The translations under genes were made by a program, and so were the position numbers. The notes beneath the pieces were generated by a model that was not told the DNA's origin, made no database searches, and worked only from the letters and a program-made list of their open reading frames with translations. Source: Mageeibacillus sp. UBA3781 (GTDB lineage Bacteria > Bacillota > Clostridia > Saccharofermentanales > Saccharofermentanaceae). From it: a DNA stretch of 17,784 bases. The stretch is from assembly GCA_002368805.1 (NCBI GenBank), contig DFFH01000085.1, positions 1 through 17,784 on the forward strand, given 5' to 3'. Of the stretch, positions 1 to 4,678 are shown piece after piece; within the stretch, counting starts at the first letter, position 1; each line of letters starts with the position of its first letter.

Positions 1-9
1 TGCGTATGC

Positions 10-44
10 AAAAAGAACCCGCAGCCCCAAAAGAGAACTACGGG
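10..44 (-). terminator. Rho-independent terminator of recombinase remnant
   Basis: Read on the minus strand, CCCGTAG and CTGCGGG (plus positions 38-44 and 18-24) pair as a 7-bp stem with one G-U pair. A T-rich tract (TTCTTTTT, plus 10-17) follows. It begins about 17 bases after the recombinase stop codon, as expected for its transcription terminator. Confidence 0.7.
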
Positions 45-60
45 TATTCCCACAATCTGT

Positions 61-420
61 TTATTCTTCGACTTCCACCGTCAGCCCCGACTTGAACTCG
101 ATCAACAGCTTCTCGTCGTAAACAGTTACCTTCTCAATAAGTCTCCGGGCCAGCGGCTCACTGTATTCTGTCACCGCCTCTGTCTGCTCATCGAGGAAAA
201 AAATAGGTCTTCTATCCTCTCCTGAAGGTCGTGCTTCAAAGCTGCCTCGGTGAGGATGTTCTGCCGCTCTTCCCTGAGGCTGATGATTGCATCCCCTATC
301 TCATCAATCCGGTTCTGGTCATTCCCTGCCTCGAGGAGCTCTGCCTGCTTATTCCAACAAACTTACAGCCTCGCCCTCTCCGCATCCGCGATTTTCCAAC
401 AAACCTACAGTCTCAATAAG
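61..420 (-). pseudogene. C-terminal remnant of large serine recombinase
   Basis: The last 44 codons, ending at the stop at 61-63, read LDEQTEAVTEYSEPLARRLI followed by EKVTVYDEKLLIEFKSGL and an acidic end. This is the characteristic C-terminus of large serine recombinases carried by clostridial integrative elements. Upstream, a second frame (plus triplets starting at multiples of 3) carries the preceding helical region, for example NRIDEIGDAIISLREERQNI and HDLQERIEDL. The two frames join at a run of seven A (197-203); one extra base would restore a single frame, so this is a frameshift. Further upstream in that second frame are two in-frame stops, TAA near 363 and TAG near 405, each inside a copy of a 21-bp direct repeat. 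The catalytic resolvase domain is absent. Identity of the C-terminus is fairly sure; extent beyond about 345 is uncertain. An assembly error could explain the frameshift but not the two stops. Confidence 0.75.
352..414. repeat. Imperfect 21-bp direct repeat pair
   Basis: Two copies, 352-372 and 394-414, start 42 bp apart and share TTCCAACAAAC, then T or C, TACAG, then C or T, CTC (19 of 21 identical). On the minus strand each encodes L-stop-V-C-W in the frame of the recombinase remnant, so each copy supplies a premature stop. Confidence 0.6.
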
Positions 421-665
421 GCAAAAAGCATTTCTGTAGCCTCCACCTGATTTTCCCCTGTGGTCAGTCTGATTTGAAAGCAAACAAAAAGGGATTCCAA
501 AGATACTTCCCGTTTAAGGGCAATATCCTCGGAGCCCCTTGATTTCAAGCCTTTTGAGGCCTCCTTACTCTTTCACTTTTGACATCAAGACCACTGTCTC
601 CACTGTTGTCCGCCTGAGCAACCGAATATCATAATGACATAGAGTGGCTACCTCAGCAATATTCT
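421..665. other. Non-coding or decayed stretch left of the DinD cassette
   Basis: No intact gene is visible. In the minus-strand frame of the recombinase remnant an open stretch of about 55 codons runs upstream from 405 (including ALKREVSLESLFVCFQIRL), which I do not recognise. At 565-621 in another minus frame is a short rumA-like tail, listed separately. No clear terminator for the 666-1613 gene was found here. Confidence 0.5.
565..621 (-). pseudogene. rumA-like C-terminal tail remnant
   Basis: The minus strand reads LLRRTTVETVVLMSKVKE and then a stop. VETVVLMS is the conserved end of RumA/RlmD-type uracil methyltransferases, where the first E belongs to the catalytic HVET motif. The rest of the gene is absent. 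It is not a copy of the tail of the intact methyltransferase at 3341-4639, which reads HVETCCLLERL. A short fragment like this near recombinase debris could be a displaced target-gene end left by integration, because rumA 3' ends are known insertion sites for some Firmicute integrative elements. The match is short and may be chance. Confidence 0.3.
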
Positions 666-1613
666 TTATTCTATTAGAGCATCTTTTGTAACTGTTTTTG
701 AATAAGCAAAATCAATGTCACCATCTATAAGTACTATATCTCTGTACATAACAGGGTTAAGGAGTTTTATCACTTCAGCCTGTGAGATATAAAAACTAAT
801 CCCCGGCGCATTACAACTCATAAGATTTACACCCGCGTCTTCAACATCTTTATGTGTAATTAAATACAAAATATTCTCCAGACAGCTATACTCTCTGTAG
901 TCTCTCAAACCCGGATCATGACCATAATTCTTATTTGGATCATTCTCCTCATAATCATATGTTGGTATAATAAGGTCCTTGTTCTCAATTCTCAATTCAT
1001 CAAATGCATAGCCGTCATCATATACAGAAAAAAATATGCCCTGCCCAACAATAAAACTCTCACTATAAGGAGTTCCATTATTGATGTGGATATACTGTTG
1101 AATTTGAAGATTATTCTTGTCAAGGACATCAGCGTCTATTAATTCGAAAAGTTTGACTCTGCTTTGACTTATACTATCTATCAAATCTCTCTTTGAAATC
1201 AATTTTTCTTTTTCGTTCTTGATTTCCTTAACATAGTCAACATCTTCAATATATTCATTAACGTTCTGATAGCCTGCCTTCCTTGCATCATTCTCAAACA
1301 TTTTTCCGGCCACCATAAACTTGAGCGGGTAGATACTCTTTATCGCTTCTGTGTTATTTCGTAAAGTCTCAACGCGCGTAATCTCTATATGTTTAAGCTT
1401 TTTCATTGCTTCTATGTCGGACGTTAAGATAGTATTAAAATCGCTTTCCAAAACCAAAGCCGGTAATTCTTTAATATGTTTAACTATTTCAGAATGTTCA
1501 CTTTGTAACTGATCAATGCTTTTAAATCCAAGCGCTTTCCTGACATCCTTTGCTAATAAGTATACCTTGTCTTCAATCACTATTCTGGTTCTAAACAGAC
1601 TGATTCTATTCAT
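666..1613 (-). CDS. Uncharacterised 315-aa protein with weak BRO-like N-terminus
   Basis: Last gene of the three-gene operon; function unknown. I chose ATG 1613 because its ATGAATAG overlaps the dinD stop codon and a GGGGA ribosome binding site lies about 6 bases upstream; a TTG at 1637 is a poorer alternative. The overlap implies translational coupling to dinD. The N-terminal 35 residues (VIEDKVYLLAKDVRKALGF) resemble the start of BRO-N/antirepressor domains (a short strand, then W/L-x-A-K-D-V-x-x-A-L-G), also related to the N-terminus of DinD. A charged helical stretch (about 130-160, EIKNEKEKLISKRDLIDSIS) follows, then an acidic, aromatic-rich C-terminal half with DYEENDPNKNYGHDPGLRDY. No signal peptide or membrane segment is visible. 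Codon use is AT-rich like its operon partners. It could be a partner or effector acting with DinD; this is inference from position only. Confidence 0.8.
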   Translation of the reverse strand: MNRISLFRTRIVIEDKVYLLAKDVRKALGFKSIDQLQSEHSEIVKHIKELPALVLESDFNTILTSDIEAMKKLKHIEITRVETLRNNTEAIKSIYPLKFMVAGKMFENDARKAGYQNVNEYIEDVDYVKEIKNEKEKLISKRDLIDSISQSRVKLFELIDADVLDKNNLQIQQYIHINNGTPYSESFIVGQGIFFSVYDDGYAFDELRIENKDLIIPTYDYEENDPNKNYGHDPGLRDYREYSCLENILYLITHKDVEDAGVNLMSCNAPGISFYISQAEVIKLLNPVMYRDIVLIDGDIDFAYSKTVTKDALIE

Positions 1614-2448
1614 GAAGTTTCCCCGATTTCTTAGCAAGTTGCTTATCTTCCTTTTCTACTCTTCTTTCCAGTTTTCTAATATCCTCAGAAGGCGGAAGAT
1701 TCTCCGGTTTGATCCCTCTCTGCTCAAGCATCTCTCTTACTGAACTGTTGTTGTCAACATGTTCAACCGTTATAGCAGACTCCCCTTGTAAATCCTTTTC
1801 TTCAACATTGTAATTTGTCATCTCTGTTGCAAGATTCTTGGCTGCTATTGTAAGTGTCGGCAAAAAATCTGCCAACGGCCTTGAGTCCTTGACACCAAGA
1901 CGTTCTTTCATTTCTTTGGTGGTATATCCTCCAAATAAAGCCTGATCACCTTTTGAGCGTATTCTTGCGAACCCGGCATCGTCAACACCACGCTCATAGA
2001 TATTCTGAGATAGTCGCTTTTCCGACTCCCTAAGCTTACCACGCGCTTCCGTTCTTTCTATATATGCAATTCGTTCTTCAATAAGTTCCTGCTTTCTTGT
2101 TTGCACCGCAAAATAACTCTGCGCGAATGCGATCTGTTCCTTTCGGGGATCTCCATTCTCAGCAATGAGATAGCAGGCATAACGAGTGAGCATATAATCA
2201 TCAACTTCTCGATTTCCGCCTTTACCGATTTTTATCATTTTGCTGACATCAGCAAAATGATCCGTTACAGTTATCCCATTGTTTTCACAAGAAGTCTTTG
2301 CCTTTTCTATGGTCTTCTCAAAATTTCTCCATTGAGCATATTCAAGCAGTTTCATCAACTCTCGTGCATACCAGAATTCAATGCCATTCTCTTCATGCCT
2401 GATATCATCAAATCTTTTCGTATACTGTATTATTGCTTTTTTCTCCAA
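1606..2448 (-). CDS. dinD: DinD family protein (DNA damage-inducible protein D)
   Basis: A 280-residue, full-length homologue of DinD (E. coli DinD is about 274 aa), which is LexA-controlled in E. coli and reported to inhibit RecA filament activity. The N-terminal half has the family's BRO-like pattern: GIEFWYARELMKLLEYAQW (about 22-40), DHFADVSKMIKIG (about 63-75), then YMLTRYACYLIAENGDPRKE and IAFAQSYFAVQTRKQEL, all strongly typical. The C-terminal half is helical and highly charged. It starts at TTG 2448 with GGAGG 9-13 bases upstream; no better start exists. It overlaps the upstream 156-aa gene by 41 bp and the downstream gene by 8 bp, so the three genes are probably co-translated. I see no LexA-type box upstream; control by the divergent XRE protein is more likely. 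A perfect 13-bp-arm inverted repeat lies within it (2234-2261). Confidence 0.92.
   Translation of the reverse strand: MEKKAIIQYTKRFDDIRHEENGIEFWYARELMKLLEYAQWRNFEKTIEKAKTSCENNGITVTDHFADVSKMIKIGKGGNREVDDYMLTRYACYLIAENGDPRKEQIAFAQSYFAVQTRKQELIEERIAYIERTEARGKLRESEKRLSQNIYERGVDDAGFARIRSKGDQALFGGYTTKEMKERLGVKDSRPLADFLPTLTIAAKNLATEMTNYNVEEKDLQGESAITVEHVDNNSSVREMLEQRGIKPENLPPSEDIRKLERRVEKEDKQLAKKSGKLHE
2234..2261. repeat. 28-bp inverted repeat inside dinD
   Basis: ATCATTTTGCTGA (2234-2246) and its exact reverse complement TCAGCAAAATGAT (2249-2261) are separated by two bases. It lies over the codons for the conserved HFADVSKMI segment; because of the symmetry, the opposite strand reads HFADISKMI. 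Whether it acts as an operator, a hairpin in the mRNA, or is only a coding coincidence is unknown. Confidence 0.85.
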
Positions 2449-2878
2449 GTCTTTCCCCTCCTGCTACCTCCAACTTTTCCAAAATGCGAACCCGCATAAG
2501 CGGTTCGGTTCCACCGTGGTATGGTTCGGAAGCTCTCACATCATAAAGACTCTTATCAATATTATCAGAAATATTATATTGAAGATGCCTGAGAACACGC
2601 CAAATATCAATAAGGTTCTGGCAAGTGTCGCTTTTATAGGAATCATGAAACATTACGTTCAGCGCCATTCTCAGCTTCTCCGTCATTTCATCTCTATCCT
2701 TAATCCATTCATGAAATCGCCTGTCATTCTCAGGATCATTTTTATCATAGAAAAACCTGTCTTCAGCAATAATGTCAGCAGCCAGATCTGATTGATTCAT
2801 CAGAATACGTCCATATATTTCCGTAGACAAAACCAGCAAGTTTAGCTGTTCTTCCGTTATCTCTACTTCCAATTTCAT
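2408..2878 (-). CDS. Uncharacterised 156-aa protein, first gene of dinD operon
   Basis: I do not recognise this protein with confidence. It starts at ATG 2878 with AAGGAAGGTGA 7 bases upstream. The N-terminus (MKLEVEITEEQLNLLVLSTE, then YGRILMNQ and DLAADIIAEDR) resembles short conserved hypothetical proteins of phages and mobile elements that begin with a beta strand and a long helix; no catalytic motif stands out. The middle (ENDRRFHEWIKDRDEMTEKL) is helical and charged; a short segment reads ASEPYHGGTEPLMRVR near residue 120. No signal peptide or membrane helix is seen. It is promoter-proximal in the operon, and its last 41 bp overlap dinD, whose ribosome binding site therefore lies inside this gene. 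The role may be regulatory or structural partner of DinD; that is a guess from context. Confidence 0.8.
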   Translation of the reverse strand: MKLEVEITEEQLNLLVLSTEIYGRILMNQSDLAADIIAEDRFFYDKNDPENDRRFHEWIKDRDEMTEKLRMALNVMFHDSYKSDTCQNLIDIWRVLRHLQYNISDNIDKSLYDVRASEPYHGGTEPLMRVRILEKLEVAGGERLGEKSNNTVYEKI

Positions 2879-2893
2879 AATCCGTCACCTTCC

Positions 2894-2922
2894 TTGACAT
2901 TCATAGTCTAGATTTATATAAT
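2894..2922 (+). promoter_or_regulatory. Consensus promoter for XRE regulator
   Basis: TTGACA at 2894-2899 and TATAAT at 2917-2922 with a 17-bp spacer, a perfect sigma-A match. Transcription would start near 2929, giving a leader of about 49 bases to ATG 2978. The -10 box lies inside the left arm of the 27-bp palindrome. Confidence 0.88.
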
Positions 2923-2943
2923 ATTACCATTGGTAATATTATA
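2917..2943. promoter_or_regulatory. 27-bp palindromic operator (O1)
   Basis: A perfect inverted repeat with 13-bp arms (TATAATATTACCA) around a central T at 2930. It contains the -10 boxes of both facing promoters, so a protein bound here would block both. Its core TTACCATTGGTAA recurs at 2947-2959. The adjacent XRE protein is the obvious candidate binder (inference). Confidence 0.85.
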
Positions 2944-2966
2944 GTGTTACCATTGGTAATTGTCAA
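2938..2966 (-). promoter_or_regulatory. Consensus promoter for dinD operon
   Basis: On the minus strand TTGACA (plus 2961-2966) and TATAAT (plus 2938-2943) are separated by 17 bp, a perfect sigma-A match. Transcription would start near 2931 and run left with a leader of about 53 bases to ATG 2878. The spacer holds the second operator copy (2947-2959). Confidence 0.88.
2947..2959. promoter_or_regulatory. Second operator copy (O2)
   Basis: TTACCATTGGTAA, identical to the core of the 27-bp palindrome, with its centre 23 bp (about two helical turns) from the first. It lies between the -35 and -10 boxes of the dinD-operon promoter and downstream of the XRE promoter start, so it should affect the former more directly. 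Confidence 0.8.
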
Positions 2967-2977
2967 GGAGAGTTATT

Positions 2978-3334
2978 ATGAACCATACGAACAATACTCT
3001 TATTCCTGAACGCCTCAAATCAGCAAGAGAAAGGCTTAACCTTTCCAAAGCTGAAGCTGCAAGGCGGATTGGATTAACGGCAGCATCCTACGTTAGATAT
3101 GAAGCAGGTGACCGCAGTCCTTCTCCACAGGTCATAATATCGATAGCAGAGAAAATGAATACATCAGTTGCCTATTTATCAGGAGAAACAGATGAGATTT
3201 CCCCTGATGTAATAAACATTCATAAAAATAACGATCCTCTCTTATTTGAACTGATAAAGAATACTCAAAGCGCAGATGATACAACTTTGCAACGCTTGCT
3301 TAGTTATTACCATCAGCTGACCAAAAACGATTAG
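2978..3334 (+). CDS. XRE-family helix-turn-helix regulator
   Basis: A 118-aa single-domain regulator. The HTH_3/Cro-CI domain spans about residues 12-67: LKSARERLNLSKAEAARRIG, then LTAASYVRYEAGDRSPSPQ and the typical closing helix with VAYLSGETDE. The remaining 50 residues are a short helical tail that may support dimerisation. ATG 2978 is chosen because AAGGAG sits 8 bases upstream; a TTG at 2960 would put that site inside the gene. It is transcribed divergently from the dinD operon from a shared control region carrying two matching palindromes, so it most likely represses the operon and itself. No ImmA-type protease partner is present in the window, so how it would be released is not apparent. 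Confidence 0.9.
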   Translation: MNHTNNTLIPERLKSARERLNLSKAEAARRIGLTAASYVRYEAGDRSPSPQVIISIAEKMNTSVAYLSGETDEISPDVINIHKNNDPLLFELIKNTQSADDTTLQRLLSYYHQLTKND

Positions 3335-3351
3335 TTTGTATTATCGTTTTT
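3323..3351. terminator. Possible bidirectional terminator between convergent genes
   Basis: AAAAACGAT (3323-3331) pairs perfectly with ATCGTTTTT (3343-3351) across an 11-base loop. The A and T runs could serve as U-tracts in both directions. It contains the stop codons of both the XRE gene and the methyltransferase gene. The stem has only two G-C pairs, so it may be weak. Confidence 0.5.
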
Positions 3352-4639
3352 CTTTATCTTCCTCCGCGTCCTTAATCCGATAATAGTCTTCCATATCAAG
3401 AGTAAAGCTAATATGGTCTTTTGCACTTCGAAGTCGTTCAAGCAGACAACACGTCTCCACATGTTCCGTCAGCGGGAACATATCGACCGGGATCGCGTAT
3501 TCCGGTTTGTATCCGTGCTTTTGAAACTCCTTGAGATCGCGCGCGAGCGTCGTCGGATCACAAGAAACATATACGATCCTCTTCGGAGCAAGTTTTTCGC
3601 ATGCGGCGATAAACTCCGGTGTTGTTCCGGCTCTCGGCGGATCGAGAAATACCACATCATACTTTTCATTTTTCGCAGAGGCTTCGAGCATATACTTCGT
3701 GCAGTCGCAAGATATAAATCTTGCTTTTCCAAAAGCACTGTTCTTCCCCACATTGATCTTCGCGTTGTCACGCGCATCAGAACATGCCGATCTGTTTAAT
3801 TCAACGCCTGTAAGAAGAACGCCCTCCACGGAAGCTGACGCGCATAGTCCGATCGTTCCTATTCCGCAGTAGGCGTCGAGGAGTTTTTCTCCACTCTTGA
3901 GAGCGGCCGCTTCGATCGCCAGTGAGTAGAGTTTTTCTGTCTGGTCATGATTGATCTGATAGAAGGACTCGGGAGAGATCTTGAATCTGACACCGAGAAG
4001 CTCGTCATGGATATATCCTTTTCCATATTCACAGATCGTCTTGTCTCCGAGGATCATGGAATCAGATCTGGTATTGATATTGATCAGGACCGTCTTGACG
4101 GACGGGTGCTTCTCGAGAAGTAATTTTATAAAGCCTTTCTTGCCGGGAAGAACAGGGGAACTTAAGACGAGCACGACCATGATCTCACCGGTCGTCCAGC
4201 CCTTTCTCAGGAGGACTCTCCGGAGAAGTCCCTGACGGGTCCGCTCATCGTAAGAGCGGATCTTAAACCTGACCGCCAGATCCCGGATATCTGAGAGGAT
4301 CTTCGCGCATTCTTTATCTTCGAGAAGGCAGTGGTCATTTTCGATGATGCGGTGTGATCCTTCCGCGTAGCGTCCTGCGATGAGGTGCGTCCCCATATGT
4401 CCGAAGGCCCAGTGCACCTTATTTCTGTAGAAAAGCGGATCCTTCGCACCTTCTATCGGATGCACTTCGCAAATACCCGACAGAAGATCTCTGACGAGTT
4501 TCTCTTTCTTTTTCAGCTGTTCGGCATAAGGAATGGACGCGTAAGCACAGCCGCCGCAGGTTTTGCTGACGGAGCAGTTCTTCCGGGATCCTCCGGAATG
4601 ACCGGTATGGGACGGATCTGGTGCTTTTGCCATGGACAC
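3341..4639 (-). CDS. rlmD: 23S rRNA (uracil-5-)-methyltransferase, RlmD/RumA family
   Basis: SAM-dependent enzyme forming 5-methyluridine in 23S rRNA; Gram-positive members may modify one or two sites (U747, U1939), which cannot be told from sequence alone. Seen in the 432 residues: Fe-S ligands C22, C28, C31 (C-x5-C-G-G-C) and C104; SAM-binding DAYCGIGTIGL (255-265); DPPRAG (333-338); the nucleophile C360 in SCDPTTLARDL; and HVET (393-396) with the general base E395. There is no N-terminal TRAM domain: the Fe-S motif follows after only about 20 residues, so the protein is slightly shorter than RumA with TRAM. GTG 4639 is preferred because AAAGG lies 9 bases upstream; ATG 4633 is an alternative. 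It starts 40 bp after the GGDEF gene on the same strand and may be co-transcribed, although a TACAAT-like -10 lies in that gap. Confidence 0.93.
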   Translation of the reverse strand: MSMAKAPDPSHTGHSGGSRKNCSVSKTCGGCAYASIPYAEQLKKKEKLVRDLLSGICEVHPIEGAKDPLFYRNKVHWAFGHMGTHLIAGRYAEGSHRIIENDHCLLEDKECAKILSDIRDLAVRFKIRSYDERTRQGLLRRVLLRKGWTTGEIMVVLVLSSPVLPGKKGFIKLLLEKHPSVKTVLININTRSDSMILGDKTICEYGKGYIHDELLGVRFKISPESFYQINHDQTEKLYSLAIEAAALKSGEKLLDAYCGIGTIGLCASASVEGVLLTGVELNRSACSDARDNAKINVGKNSAFGKARFISCDCTKYMLEASAKNEKYDVVFLDPPRAGTTPEFIAACEKLAPKRIVYVSCDPTTLARDLKEFQKHGYKPEYAIPVDMFPLTEHVETCCLLERLRSAKDHISFTLDMEDYYRIKDAEEDKEKR

Positions 4640-4678
4640 AAAGAAAGACCTTTCTACTGGTTTTCTTCTATTGTACCC

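Noticed and set aside
231..419. Short plus-strand open frames opposite the recombinase remnant
   Set aside because: The minus strand carries the recognisable recombinase sequence; these have no start signals.
2101..2499. 132-codon open frame on the plus strand opposite dinD
   Set aside because: It is antisense to a clear DinD gene and its HFADISKMI resemblance comes only from the internal palindrome.
2879..2977. LexA (SOS) box upstream of the dinD operon
   Set aside because: No GAAC-n4-GTTC-type site is present; the palindromes have a different core (TTACCATTGGTAA).
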